DNA of 32,691 nucleotides from Clostridia bacterium (GTDB lineage: Bacteria > Bacillota > Clostridia > Christensenellales > Aristaeellaceae). Positions 15,847-24,670 of the stretch are shown piece by piece. Each line of letters opens with the position of its first letter. The first letter of the stretch is position 1. The translations under genes and the position numbers were made by a program. Below the pieces are notes generated by a model. That model did no database searches, was not told the DNA's origin, and saw nothing but the letters and a program-made list of their open reading frames with translations. The stretch is taken from positions 1 to 32,691 of the forward strand of contig CAAEUQ010000166.1 in assembly GCA_900759005.1 (NCBI GenBank), written 5' to 3'.

Positions 15847-16989
15847 ATGCGAAACGTGCTTCTGGTTCGCTATGGCGAAGTATTCTTAAAGGGCGCAAAT
15901 CGCCCACACTTTCTGAAAGTGCTGAACGACAATGTAAAAAAAGCGGTAAAGCCGATCGGCGGCAAGGTTTGGATGTCGGACTCGCGCATTTATGTCTCCG
16001 ATTTCACGGATCTTCAGGAGTGTATCGACCGCGTTACGAAGGTTTTCGGCATTCATTCGGTCAGCCCTGCGGTGGAAATGGAAAAGGATCTGGACGCGAT
16101 CGCGGAAAAGGCGATCGCGATGATGCGCGATTATGAGGGCACGTTCAAGGTGTTCGGCCGGCGCTCGGATAAGAGCTTTCCACTGAATTCGATGGAAATC
16201 GGTCAGGAAATCGGCGGGCGCGTGCTCGATTCCAATCCGAAGCTTACGGTGGACGTTCACAATCCGCAGCATAAGCTCCACGTCGAGATTCGCGATAATG
16301 CCTATCTCTGCGTCGAGGAAATCAAGGCGGTCGGCGGGATGCCGATGGGCACCGGCGGGCGCGCGGCGCTTCTGCTGTCCGGCGGCATCGATTCGCCAGT
16401 TGCGGGCTATCAGATCATGAAGCGCGGCGTGCGCTGCTGCGCGATACATTTTATGAGCCCGCCGTATACAGGTGAACTTGCACGCGACAAGGTGATGCAG
16501 CTGGCGAAGCAGCTCAGTGCGTATTCCGGCGGGATGCGTGTCTATCTCGCGCCGTTTACGAAGTGCCAGCTCGAAATTCATGACAAATGCCCGGAGGGAC
16601 TTGGTACGCTGATCACCCGCCGCTTCATGATGCGCATTGCGGAAAAGATTGCGCGCAAGGACGGCGCGTCTGCGCTGATCACCGGCGAAAGCATCGGTCA
16701 GGTCGCTTCTCAGACGATGGAGGCGCTCGTCTGCACCGATGCGGTGGTAAATATGCCCGTTTTTCGCCCGCTGATTGGTCTGGACAAGACAGAAATCATG
16801 GAAATCGCGAACAAGATCGGCACATATGAGACCTCGATTCTGCCTTACGAGGACTGCTGCACGGTATTCACGCCGCGCCATCCCGTCACAAAGCCGAAGC
16901 TGAACACCATGCCGGACGCAGAGCGCAAGCTCGACGTGGATGCGCTGGTGGACGAAGTGGTTGAAAACACCGAAATGATCATTCTATAA
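15847..16989 (+). CDS. thiI: tRNA 4-thiouridine synthetase ThiI
   Basis: Adenylates U8 of tRNA and replaces the oxygen with sulfur supplied by the upstream cysteine desulfurase; in some bacteria it also serves thiamine thiazole synthesis. An N-terminal ferredoxin-like domain (RYGEVFLKGANR) and a THUMP domain (to about residue 165) precede the PP-loop LSGGIDSP (177-184) and the adenylation domain with CCTVFTPRHPVTKP. There is no C-terminal rhodanese domain, as is usual in Bacillota and different from the enterobacterial form (about 480 aa). The length is 380 aa. GAGGAG lies within the end of the previous gene, ahead of ATG 15847. A terminator follows directly. Confidence 0.95.
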   Translation: MRNVLLVRYGEVFLKGANRPHFLKVLNDNVKKAVKPIGGKVWMSDSRIYVSDFTDLQECIDRVTKVFGIHSVSPAVEMEKDLDAIAEKAIAMMRDYEGTFKVFGRRSDKSFPLNSMEIGQEIGGRVLDSNPKLTVDVHNPQHKLHVEIRDNAYLCVEEIKAVGGMPMGTGGRAALLLSGGIDSPVAGYQIMKRGVRCCAIHFMSPPYTGELARDKVMQLAKQLSAYSGGMRVYLAPFTKCQLEIHDKCPEGLGTLITRRFMMRIAEKIARKDGASALITGESIGQVASQTMEALVCTDAVVNMPVFRPLIGLDKTEIMEIANKIGTYETSILPYEDCCTVFTPRHPVTKPKLNTMPDAERKLDVDALVDEVVENTEMIIL

Positions 16990-16991
16990 TG

Positions 16992-17024
16992 AAAACGGGC
17001 GGCGTTCGCGCGTCGCCCGTTTTG
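16992..17024 (+). terminator. Intrinsic terminator after thiI
   Basis: AAAACGGGCG (16992-17001) pairs with CGCCCGTTTT (about 17014-17023) around a short GC-rich loop. The sequence continues TTTGTTT. It ends the DUF6106-iscS-thiI operon. Confidence 0.8.
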
Positions 17025-17046
17025 TTTCAATGAAAAGGAGCTGCAG

Positions 17047-19341
17047 ATGACCGTTCAGGAATACATTCAAAAGCTGAAAAACGATCCGTTTTTCATGAAA
17101 AACGTGACCGAATGGCGGGTATTGCCCGCGCGCGCAGCGCATTACGGAACATTTCCGGAAACGCTGGATCCGCGCGTGGTCGACGTGTTGCGTGCGCGCG
17201 GCATCGAAAAGCCGTACATTCACCAGAGCATGGCGATTGAAGCCGCGATTGCGCAGCGCGATTTCGTCGTGGTCACGCCGACTGCGTCCGGAAAAACGCT
17301 TTGCTATAACGCGCCGGTGCTGAATGCGATTTTGAAGGATCCGTCTGCGCGCGCACTGTACCTGTTTCCGACGAAGGCGCTTTCCAGCGATCAGGTTGCC
17401 GAACTGTATTCCATGATCGATCAGATGGGTGAGGACATCAAGGCGTACACCTATGACGGCGATACGCCGGCGTCCGCGCGCACGGCGATCCGGCAGGCAG
17501 GACACGTTGTGGTGACGAATCCGGATATGCTGCATCAGGGCATTCTGCCGCATCACGCGAAATGGGTCAAGCTCTTTGAAAACCTGAAATACGTCGTGAT
17601 TGATGAAATTCACGCCTATCGCGGCATTTTCGGTTCGAATCTCGCAAACGTTCTGCGCAGGCTCAAACGCATCTGCGCGTTTTACGGATCCCATCCAACT
17701 TTTATCTGCTGCAGCGCGACGATCGGCAATCCCAAGGAACTCGCCGAGAGAATGACCGGCAGAGAAATGCTGTTGATCGATCAAAACGGCGCGCCGGCGG
17801 GCGAACGCCACGCGATTTTCTATAATCCGCCGGTCGTGAATGCGCAGCTGGGCATTCGCGCGGGTTCCATTCCGGAAACGCGAAAAATTGCCGAATCCAT
17901 GCTGAAATCCGGCGTTCAGAACATCATATTCGCCCGTGCGCGGCTGACGGTCGAGGTGCTCGTTCGATATTTGAAGGATGCAGTGCGCGATCCTTTGGGC
18001 AACGCAGGGCGCGTGCGCGGCTATCGCGGCGGCTATCTGGCGACGCAGCGACGCGAAATTGAGCGCGAACTGCGCGCGGGAGGAATTACGACCGTCGTTT
18101 CCACGAACGCGCTGGAGCTGGGCATCGATATTGGGCAGCTCGATGCGTGCATTCTCTGCGGTTATCCGGGCACGATTGCGAGCACATGGCAGCAGGCGGG
18201 GCGAGCGGGACGGCGCGGGAGCGTTTCGTTGATGATTCTGGTCGCGAGCTCAAGTCCGCTGGATCAGTATATCGTCAATCATCCGGGCTATTTCTTCGGG
18301 CAGTCGCCGGAGATTGCGTTGATCAATCCGGACAATCTGTATATTCTCCTAAACCACCTGAAATGCGCAGCGTACGAGCTTCCTTTTGAGGAAGGCGAGC
18401 TGTACGACGATCTGCCCGAAACGGCGGAGCTTTTGAATTATCTGGTAGAGCAGTCGATTCTTCGTTTTGTCGGCGGGCGATACTATTGGATGGCAGAGGA
18501 ATTCCCGCAGGCAGGCATCAATCTGCGCTCAGCGTCCGATCAGAATTTCCTTGTAATCGACATTACCGATCCGAAAAAGCATCGCGTGATCGGCGAAATG
18601 GATCGATTCACCGTGCCGATGCTGCTGCATAAGCACGCGATCTACATGCATGAGGGCACGCAGTATCAGGTTGAGGAACTCGATTTCGAGGGCAAAAAAG
18701 GCTACGTCAGGCGCGTAAACGTGGGCTATTACACAGACGCGGATCTGACCACGAGCCTGAAGGTGCTGGATGAATTTGAATCCTGCCCGGACGGCGCGAT
18801 GGTGCGCGCGCGCGGCGAGGTGCTGGTGTCGTCAATCGTGACGGTATTTAAGAAAATCCGCTTCGATACGCATGAAAACCTCGGCTGGGGTCCGGTGACG
18901 CTGCCGGAGTTGGAAATGCAGACAACGGCGTGCTGGTGGACGCTGCCGGATGCGCTGGAGAGCGAATTCGAACGCGAAGAACTGAAAAATGCGATGGTCG
19001 GGCTTGCACATCTTCTGAAGAATATCGCGCCGATCTATCTGATGTGTGCGGCGCAGGACGTGAACGTGGTCTATCATGTGAAGGATCCGTTTACCGGAAA
19101 ACCGACGATTTATCTTTACGATTCGATTCCCGGCGGCGTGGGGCTTTCCGACCGTGTGTTTGAAATGGAGCACGAGCTGCTTTCAACCGCACGCGAAATG
19201 CTGAACGCCTGTCCGTGTTCGGACGGATGCCCGAGCTGCGTCGGCGTAGCAGCGGGAACAGGGGCAAAGCGCACGCTGAAAGCGATTCTGAATCGCCTGC
19301 TTGATGCGCCGGAAACGGTAAATGCCACAAATCTCGGTTAA
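17047..19341 (+). CDS. DEAD/DEAH-box helicase with C-terminal four-cysteine domain (MrfA/YprA-like)
   Basis: A superfamily 2 DNA helicase. Domain 1 has a Q-motif-like start (IEKPYIHQSMAI), Walker A TPTASGKT (77-84), motif Ib TNPDML, DEIH (186-189) and motif III SATIG. Domain 2 has STNALELGIDIG and motif VI QQAGRAGRRGS. The C-terminal third matches the DUF1998-type region and ends with cysteines at 722, 724, 728 and 731 (CPCSDGCPSC). In Bacillus subtilis this architecture is MrfA (YprA), which repairs mitomycin C damage with the nuclease MrfB; no MrfB-like gene is next to it here. The length is 764 aa. AAGGAG lies before ATG 17047. A terminator upstream suggests its own transcription unit. Confidence 0.9.
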   Translation: MTVQEYIQKLKNDPFFMKNVTEWRVLPARAAHYGTFPETLDPRVVDVLRARGIEKPYIHQSMAIEAAIAQRDFVVVTPTASGKTLCYNAPVLNAILKDPSARALYLFPTKALSSDQVAELYSMIDQMGEDIKAYTYDGDTPASARTAIRQAGHVVVTNPDMLHQGILPHHAKWVKLFENLKYVVIDEIHAYRGIFGSNLANVLRRLKRICAFYGSHPTFICCSATIGNPKELAERMTGREMLLIDQNGAPAGERHAIFYNPPVVNAQLGIRAGSIPETRKIAESMLKSGVQNIIFARARLTVEVLVRYLKDAVRDPLGNAGRVRGYRGGYLATQRREIERELRAGGITTVVSTNALELGIDIGQLDACILCGYPGTIASTWQQAGRAGRRGSVSLMILVASSSPLDQYIVNHPGYFFGQSPEIALINPDNLYILLNHLKCAAYELPFEEGELYDDLPETAELLNYLVEQSILRFVGGRYYWMAEEFPQAGINLRSASDQNFLVIDITDPKKHRVIGEMDRFTVPMLLHKHAIYMHEGTQYQVEELDFEGKKGYVRRVNVGYYTDADLTTSLKVLDEFESCPDGAMVRARGEVLVSSIVTVFKKIRFDTHENLGWGPVTLPELEMQTTACWWTLPDALESEFEREELKNAMVGLAHLLKNIAPIYLMCAAQDVNVVYHVKDPFTGKPTIYLYDSIPGGVGLSDRVFEMEHELLSTAREMLNACPCSDGCPSCVGVAAGTGAKRTLKAILNRLLDAPETVNATNLG

Positions 19342-19356
19342 ATTATTGGGCAAAAT

Positions 19357-19385
19357 GCGATTTTGACGCGGATATGTGCTATACT
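19357..19385 (+). promoter_or_regulatory. Possible extended -10 promoter of the RNase J operon
   Basis: TGCTATACT (19377-19385) is a good extended -10; the -35 position (GCGATT) is weak. If used, the RNase J message has a 5' leader of about 170 bases, which contains a small hairpin near 19402-19415 but no known riboswitch that I recognise. Confidence 0.4.
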
Positions 19386-19563
19386 AAAATCGGTTTGATT
19401 AACGCTTGGAAGAGCGTGATTGGCTTTTTATGCCCGCGCGTGTGATCGGCGGCATAAAGAATAGATTATGAATCGGTGCGAACAGCGTTCAATCCCAGCG
19501 GCAGGCGATGCGCTGCCGTTGGCATTTGACATAGTTTTCGCACTTGCAAAGGAGGCATTGCCA

Positions 19564-21237
19564 TTGGGCAAACGCAGCAAAGAGCCGAGGCTCAAGATCA
19601 TCCCGCTGGGCGGCTTGGGCGAAATCGGCAAGAACATGACGGTTTATGAGTATCAGAACGATTTGATTGTGGTGGATATCGGATCGATTTTCCCGCGCGA
19701 GGATATGCCGGGCGTCGATCTGGTGATTCCGGACACGAGCTATCTGGAGCACAATAAGGAAAAGCTCCGCGGCTATTTCATTACGCACGGTCATGAGGAT
19801 CATATCGGCGCGGTGCCGTATGTGCTGAGGAATCTCCCTGCGCCGGTATACGGAACGAAGCTGACGCTGGCACTGTGTGAAAACAAGCTGAAGGAGCACA
19901 GGCTGACCGGAAGCGTTCCGCTGAACGTGGTCGAGCCGGGCGATGCGGTGACGGCGGGCGTATTCAAGGTGGAATTTATCCACGTGAACCATTCGATTCC
20001 CGGCGCGTGCGCGCTTGCGATTCATACGCCGGTGGGCGTGATCGTTCATACGGGCGATTTCAAGATCGACTTTACGCCGCAGGATGGCGCGCCGCTGAAT
20101 TTCGGGCGCTTTGCGGAGCTCGGCAATCAGGGCGTACTCGCGTTGCTCGCGGATTCGACGAACGTCGAGCGCCCGGGCTATACGATTTCTGAAAAGAAGG
20201 TCGCAGAGACGTTCAATTCGCTGTTCGCAAAGGCAAACGGTCGCGTGATCATCGCGATGTTCGCTTCGAACGTATCGCGCATTCAGTCCGTCGTGGATTC
20301 GTCAGTTCGTTATGGACGACGCGTGTGTCTGGTCGGGCGCAGCATGGTCAACGTCGCAAAGGTTGCCATTCAGCTGGGATATTTGAATATTCCGGAGGGA
20401 AAGCTGATCTCGGCGGACGATTTTGACCGCTATCCGGACGATGAAATTACTGTCGTGACCACCGGCAGTCAGGGCGAGCCGATGTCGGGTCTTTCGCGAA
20501 TGGCTTTCGCCGAACACCGCAAGCTCGAAATCCGTGAAAGCGACATGGTCATTATTTCCGCCACGCCGATTCCCGGCAATGAAAAGTCGGTTTCGCGTGT
20601 GATCAATCAGCTGTTCAGAATCGGCGCGAACGTGATTTACGAATCGCTCGCGGAGGTTCACGCTTCCGGTCATGCGCGCCAGGAGGAGCTGAAACTGATG
20701 CATTCGCTCGTGCGGCCGAAATTTTTCATTCCGGTTCACGGCGAATATCGCCATCTGCATCATCATGCGACGCTCGCGCGCAACCTCGGAATGCCGTATG
20801 ACAATGTGCTGATCCCCGAAATCGGCGATGTGATCGAGCTGGATGCCAACGGTTTGGACGTGACCGGCGTGGTGCCGAACGGCTCGGTACTGATCGACGG
20901 TCTGGGCATCGGCGATGTCGGCTCGGTTGTGCTGCGCGATCGAAAGCATCTGTCAGAGGACGGATTGCTGATCGTCGTAATGGGCATTGATCACGACCTC
21001 GGAAGCGTCGTGTCGGGTCCGGACATCATCAGCCGCGGATTTGTGTATATGCGACAGGCTGACGAGCTTCTCGACGGCGCGCGCGAAGCGGCGAAGCGCG
21101 CAATCGAGGCGTTCGGCCCGATCGATTCCACGGATTGGAACCACGTCAAGAACGACGTGCGCGAATCAGTGCAGCGCTATATTTACGACACGATCAAGCG
21201 CAATCCGATGATACTGCCGATCATCGTGGAAATCTGA
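19564..21237 (+). CDS. rnj: Ribonuclease J
   Basis: A metallo-beta-lactamase/beta-CASP enzyme with 5'-3' exonuclease and endonuclease activity in mRNA turnover and rRNA maturation. The zinc site HGHEDH is at 75-80, with further ligands in VNHSIPG, HTGDFKID and the late HASGHA and PVHGEYRHL motifs. The beta-CASP insert and the C-terminal domain are present. Start: AAAGGAGG (19548-19555) lies eight bases before TTG 19564, giving MGKRSKEPRLKIIPLGG and the standard length of about 557 aa. Starting at ATG 19468 would add 32 residues and bury the ribosome site. The YlbF-family gene follows after 15 bases and mltG after that. Confidence 0.95.
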   Translation: MGKRSKEPRLKIIPLGGLGEIGKNMTVYEYQNDLIVVDIGSIFPREDMPGVDLVIPDTSYLEHNKEKLRGYFITHGHEDHIGAVPYVLRNLPAPVYGTKLTLALCENKLKEHRLTGSVPLNVVEPGDAVTAGVFKVEFIHVNHSIPGACALAIHTPVGVIVHTGDFKIDFTPQDGAPLNFGRFAELGNQGVLALLADSTNVERPGYTISEKKVAETFNSLFAKANGRVIIAMFASNVSRIQSVVDSSVRYGRRVCLVGRSMVNVAKVAIQLGYLNIPEGKLISADDFDRYPDDEITVVTTGSQGEPMSGLSRMAFAEHRKLEIRESDMVIISATPIPGNEKSVSRVINQLFRIGANVIYESLAEVHASGHARQEELKLMHSLVRPKFFIPVHGEYRHLHHHATLARNLGMPYDNVLIPEIGDVIELDANGLDVTGVVPNGSVLIDGLGIGDVGSVVLRDRKHLSEDGLLIVVMGIDHDLGSVVSGPDIISRGFVYMRQADELLDGAREAAKRAIEAFGPIDSTDWNHVKNDVRESVQRYIYDTIKRNPMILPIIVEI

Positions 21238-21252
21238 CGCAGGGAGGCAAGC

Positions 21253-21603
21253 ATGAATCCTTACGATCAGGCGCATCAGCTCGCGAACGCGCTGCGCGAG
21301 AGCGAGGAATATAAGGAATTTATCCGCCTGCGCGATATCGCCTATGAAAACGACGCAAACCGTGCGCTGCTGGACGAATACAGGCGACTCCAGTTTCGGG
21401 TGCAGACCCGAATGGCGTCCGGCGAACGTGCGGAGGAAGAGGATATGCAGCGGCTGAATCAGCTCGGCGTGCTTTTGCAGTTCAATCCCGATGCGAGCGC
21501 ATATCTGCTGGCGGAATTCAGATTTCAGCGAATGCTTTCGGATATCTTCAAGATTCTCGGTTCCGTTGCCGGAATCGATCTGGATATGCTAACGCAGGGC
21601 TGA
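21253..21603 (+). CDS. YlbF-family regulator
   Basis: A small (116 aa) all-helical protein of the YlbF/YmcA family. In Bacillus subtilis YlbF, YmcA and YaaT form a complex that adjusts RNase Y activity and affects competence and sporulation. The sequence shows the family's N-terminal helix (YDQAHQLANALRESEEYKEF) and the paired helices with DEYRRLQFRVQ. GGGAGG precedes the ATG. It follows RNase J by 15 bases, which is consistent with a role in RNA decay, though whether it contacts RNase J or RNase Y is unknown. Confidence 0.88.
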   Translation: MNPYDQAHQLANALRESEEYKEFIRLRDIAYENDANRALLDEYRRLQFRVQTRMASGERAEEEDMQRLNQLGVLLQFNPDASAYLLAEFRFQRMLSDIFKILGSVAGIDLDMLTQG

Positions 21604-21619
21604 AAGCAGGGAGGGTTTC

Positions 21620-22900
21620 ATGAGTCCGAATAAGAGACGCATAAAGAAAAAACCGGTAAGAAAGGCGTATACCACACAGCGCTACGACACTCAGACGCTG
21701 CACGAGGAGCGCGAATACGGTCTGTTCTGGTACGCGTGGCTGTGGAAGCTGCTCAGACCGGTGCTGATCTTTCTATGCAGCGCGCTGATCGTGATTGGCA
21801 TCGTGACCAAGGGCTACAACATGGTTTACGATCGCTTTCTCGCGCCGGTGAACAAGCTGGACGCAAATCTTGTGGACTTCGTGATTGAAAACGGCAGCAC
21901 GGTTTCCGGCATCGGCGACGATCTGGAAAAGCAGAATCTGCTGCGCAATAAGACGGTATTCAAATATCTGGTTCAGTTCAAGGGACTTACGAATTCACTG
22001 AGCTATGGAACGTACAGGCTTTCGCCCAGTATGACGGTGGATGAAATTATCACCGAGCTTACGAGCGGCAGCCAGACCAACGAGCGCGTGATTACGATCA
22101 TCCCCGGCTGGACTTGCGAGGATATTGCGGATTACCTGCTCGGCATCGGCGCAATCAGCGATCGAAGCGAGTTCCTGACGCTGTGCAACGACGTCGATCA
22201 TTTCATTGGCTCGTCCTATGCGCTGCGCGCCGCGCACGACGCGGAGGGTCTTGCAAATCGCAAATACGCGCTGGAAGGCTATCTCGCGCCGGATACGTAT
22301 CGCATTTTCCTGTCCGCAACGTCGGAAAGCATCATCAATACGCTGCTTTCGCAGGACAATTCGGTTGTGGACGAGGTGTTCTATTCAGATCATCGCGAAT
22401 ACTATACCGATTCCGAGGGCACGGTACAGGAGGTCGAGAAGTATCAGACGATGCTGAACATGGATCAGTCGATCATTCTCGCTTCCATCATCGAAAAGGA
22501 AGCGTCTACGCCGGAGGATATGGCGCGCGTATCGGCGGTGTTCCATAACCGCCTGAAGCTCGGCATGAAGCTTGAAAGCGACCCGACGGCGACGTATTTG
22601 ACGGGCGTGAAGAAGCTCGCGCTTTCCGAAAGCGAAATCAGCGCGGCGAACGCGTACAACACGTATTACGTCAGTGGTCTGCCCGCGGGCCCGATCTGCA
22701 ATCCGTCGAAGACGGCGCTGAATGCCGCACTGAATCCGGATATGACGTATATTCAGGAGGGCTATCTCTACTTCTGCGCGACGGAGCCGGGCTCCGGAAC
22801 GCTCGTGTTCGCCAAGACCAAGGAAGAGCACGACGCGAACGTGGCGAAGTATCGCCCGCTGTGGGAAGCGTACGACCGCCAGCAGGCGAACAATCCTTAA
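21620..22900 (+). CDS. mltG: Endolytic murein transglycosylase MltG (YceG-like)
   Basis: A membrane-anchored enzyme that cuts nascent glycan strands and sets their length. A basic cytoplasmic N-terminus of about 44 residues precedes one membrane helix (about 45-63). A LysM-like subdomain (VIENGSTVSGIGDDL) follows, then the catalytic YceG domain with SIIEKEAS, where Glu292 is the catalytic residue, and the GLPAGPICNPSKTALNAAL motif. All key parts are present. The length is 426 aa. GGGAGG lies before the ATG. It closes the rnj-ylbF-mltG run; sigK begins 52 bases later under its own promoter, whose upstream part overlaps the mltG 3' end. Confidence 0.93.
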   Translation: MSPNKRRIKKKPVRKAYTTQRYDTQTLHEEREYGLFWYAWLWKLLRPVLIFLCSALIVIGIVTKGYNMVYDRFLAPVNKLDANLVDFVIENGSTVSGIGDDLEKQNLLRNKTVFKYLVQFKGLTNSLSYGTYRLSPSMTVDEIITELTSGSQTNERVITIIPGWTCEDIADYLLGIGAISDRSEFLTLCNDVDHFIGSSYALRAAHDAEGLANRKYALEGYLAPDTYRIFLSATSESIINTLLSQDNSVVDEVFYSDHREYYTDSEGTVQEVEKYQTMLNMDQSIILASIIEKEASTPEDMARVSAVFHNRLKLGMKLESDPTATYLTGVKKLALSESEISAANAYNTYYVSGLPAGPICNPSKTALNAALNPDMTYIQEGYLYFCATEPGSGTLVFAKTKEEHDANVAKYRPLWEAYDRQQANNP

Positions 22901-22917
22901 AAAAACCGCATAGGATA
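22888..22917 (+). promoter_or_regulatory. SigE/SigK-type promoter of sigK
   Basis: CATAGGATA (22909-22917) fits the mother-cell -10. It is identical over its first eight bases to the -10 found before spoIIIAA. GAACAAT (22888-22894), 14 bases upstream, partly matches the SigE -35. An AC at 22890-22891, 17 bases before the -10, also fits the SigK pattern (AC, CATAnnnTA). In Bacillus sigK is read first by SigE and then by SigK. Confidence 0.5.
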
Positions 22918-22952
22918 TAGGGCGAACCTTGCGCTTGAAGGAGGGTTGCCCT

Positions 22953-23657
22953 ATGTTCTTATCCGGAATGCTCCTGTGGCTGATCGAACACGGATGGGTG
23001 ATGCTGCTCAGTCTCGTGCCGCAGTCCGCGTTTCCAAAGCCGCTGTCGCCGGAGGAAGAGGCGCGGCTGATTCGCGAAATGCGGGACGGCGGCGAATCCG
23101 CGCGCGTGAAGCTGATTGAACACAACCTGCGGCTCGTTGCGCATATCGCGAAGAAATACGCGCAATCCGGCGTGGATCAGGAGGATCTGGTGTCGATCGG
23201 TTCAATTGGACTGATGAAGGCGATTGCCACTTTTCAGCCGGAGGCAGGGAGGCTGACTACCTACGCCGCGCGTTGCATCGAGAATGAAATGCTGATGGCA
23301 CTGCGCGCAAATAAGAAGCACAAATCAACCGCGCTGCTCAGCGAAAGCGCCGCGACCGATGCGGACGGCAACGAGCTGCCCATCGAAGAGCTGATTGGCA
23401 CCGAGCCGGATATGATCGAAGCACAGGTGGAAACTGCGATCGAAGCCGAACGCGCGATGCGCCTGATGGAGAGCGTGCTCGATTCACGAGAACTGAGCGT
23501 GATTCAAATGCGATATGGTCTGACCGACGGGCAAATGCACCCTCAAAAAGAGGTCGGCGCGGCGCTCGGCATTTCCAGAAGCTATGTTTCGCGCATCGAA
23601 ACGCAGGCGCTGAAAAAACTTCGCCGCGCGATGGATCCGGCGCGTGACAAACGGTAA
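22953..23657 (+). CDS. sigK: RNA polymerase sporulation sigma factor SigK (pro-form)
   Basis: The late mother-cell sigma factor. The hydrophobic N-terminus (residues 1-23, ending near LLSLVPQSAFPKPLS) matches the pro-sequence that ties Bacillus pro-SigK to the membrane until SpoIVFB cuts it. Region 2 (LIEHNLRLVAHIAKKYAQSG, TYAARCIENEMLMALRANKK) and region 4 (KEVGAALGISRSYVSRIE) are typical of SigK/SigE. The gene is continuous, not split by a skin-type prophage as in Bacillus subtilis. The length is 234 aa. AAGGAGGG lies about seven bases before ATG 22953; a TTG at 22929 would put that site inside the gene. SigE and SigK are close relatives; the pro-sequence without a preceding spoIIGA favours SigK. 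Confidence 0.9.
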   Translation: MFLSGMLLWLIEHGWVMLLSLVPQSAFPKPLSPEEEARLIREMRDGGESARVKLIEHNLRLVAHIAKKYAQSGVDQEDLVSIGSIGLMKAIATFQPEAGRLTTYAARCIENEMLMALRANKKHKSTALLSESAATDADGNELPIEELIGTEPDMIEAQVETAIEAERAMRLMESVLDSRELSVIQMRYGLTDGQMHPQKEVGAALGISRSYVSRIETQALKKLRRAMDPARDKR

Positions 23658-23672
23658 AAACTGTGCTAGAAT
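23644..23672 (+). promoter_or_regulatory. SigA-type promoter of the DprA-like gene
   Basis: GTGACA (23644-23649) and TAGAAT (23667-23672) are 17 bases apart, with TG one base before the -10. It overlaps the last codons of sigK, so the next gene can be expressed in vegetative cells. Confidence 0.65.
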
Positions 23673-23701
23673 AGAAAATGAAGACAAAAGGAGGTCGCGC
23701 A

Positions 23702-24664
23702 ATGCCCTTTAATTCAGACGGTTATGCGGCAACGCTTTTGACGATCGCGCTTTCGCCGAATCGCGAGGAGTATGCGCGGCCGCTCGGCAATCAGGAATAC
23801 TATCAGCTCGAAGAGCGCGTGCGCGAATCGAACGCGTATCGAACGATCGGGGATCTGTTCAGCGAGGATATCAGTGGTCTGATGCTCCGGCTCGACATTT
23901 CGGAAGAGGAAGCATATCGGATTTATACGCTTCTGAATCGCGGCGTACATTTCTCTTATGCAATCGAAAATCTTGCCGCGAATCAGACGGAGATCGTTTC
24001 GAAATTCGATTCCGCGTATCCGCGGCGGCTCACGTCCAGAATGCGCGGCGCGGCGCCGGTGTTCTTTTATCGAACCGGAAACGCAGAGCTGATCGGTAAG
24101 CCTGCGCTTGCGATTCTCGGCATCAGCGGTGTGAAAACGACCAGTGAAGCGCGCGAAGGCGTTGAATCGCTCGTTCGAGAGGCGACGAAGCTCGGCTGTG
24201 CAGTTCTGACCGGTGGCGAACTTGGCGTATCGCGCGTGGCGGCAAACGCCGTGCTGGAATGCGGCGGAACGTTGGTCGATGTGCTCGGCGGTGGATTGTA
24301 CGAGCATATGCAGAATGAGGTGATCACGCGATTGTTGAAAGAGAATCGCTGTGCGCTGATTTCTCTCGAGCATCCGGAAGCGATGTTTACCATCAGCCAT
24401 GCGATTGCGCGCAACAAGGTGATATTCGCACTCGCGGATGCGGCGGTAATCCTGAATACTGATAACAAGCGCGGCGAAATCGACGCGATTCAGAATCATT
24501 ACTGCGATTGGATTTATGCATGGACGGGCGCAAGTTCGAATAATCAGCTGATTTCGCGCGGCGCAACGCCGGTTGCCAATCTCCGCGAGATGAATCTAAG
24601 CGAGCTGAGCCGCCATTGGAAAGCGTCCGAATCCGAACAGCTCAGTATGTTCGACAATCTGTAA
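23702..24664 (+). CDS. Divergent DprA/Smf-like protein with C-terminal sliding-clamp-type motif
   Basis: DprA binds single-stranded DNA and loads RecA during transformation. Here an N-terminal helical domain leads to the typical DprA linker (SAYPRRLTSRMRGAAPVFFY) and a Rossmann-fold domain with LAILGISGV, GCAVLTGGELGVSRVAA, TLVDVLGGGLYE, ARNKVIFALADAAVIL and NNQLISRGATPV. These align by eye with DprA motifs, but the signature GxRxxS (here GISGVKTTS) and the GxARGID-like segment have changed, so DNA binding may differ. There is no C-terminal winged helix. Instead the protein ends QLSMFDNL: residues 313-317 (QLSMF) match the beta-clamp-binding consensus QL(S/D)LF. The length is 320 aa. AAAAGGAGG precedes ATG 23702. 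It is a single gene between its own promoter and a terminator. Confidence is high for the fold, low for the function. Confidence 0.82.
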   Translation: MPFNSDGYAATLLTIALSPNREEYARPLGNQEYYQLEERVRESNAYRTIGDLFSEDISGLMLRLDISEEEAYRIYTLLNRGVHFSYAIENLAANQTEIVSKFDSAYPRRLTSRMRGAAPVFFYRTGNAELIGKPALAILGISGVKTTSEAREGVESLVREATKLGCAVLTGGELGVSRVAANAVLECGGTLVDVLGGGLYEHMQNEVITRLLKENRCALISLEHPEAMFTISHAIARNKVIFALADAAVILNTDNKRGEIDAIQNHYCDWIYAWTGASSNNQLISRGATPVANLREMNLSELSRHWKASESEQLSMFDNL

Positions 24665-24670
24665 AACAAA

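Noticed and set aside
19363..19385. TTGACG with TATACT as a promoter for RNase J
   Set aside because: The two hexamers are only 11 bases apart, too close for SigA; only the extended -10 is kept.
22929..22952. N-terminal extension of sigK from a TTG at 22929
   Set aside because: It would place the strong AAGGAGGG inside the coding region; the start at 22953 gives the normal pro-SigK length.
22953..23657. A skin-type prophage splitting sigK
   Set aside because: The reading frame is continuous and no recombinase gene is present.
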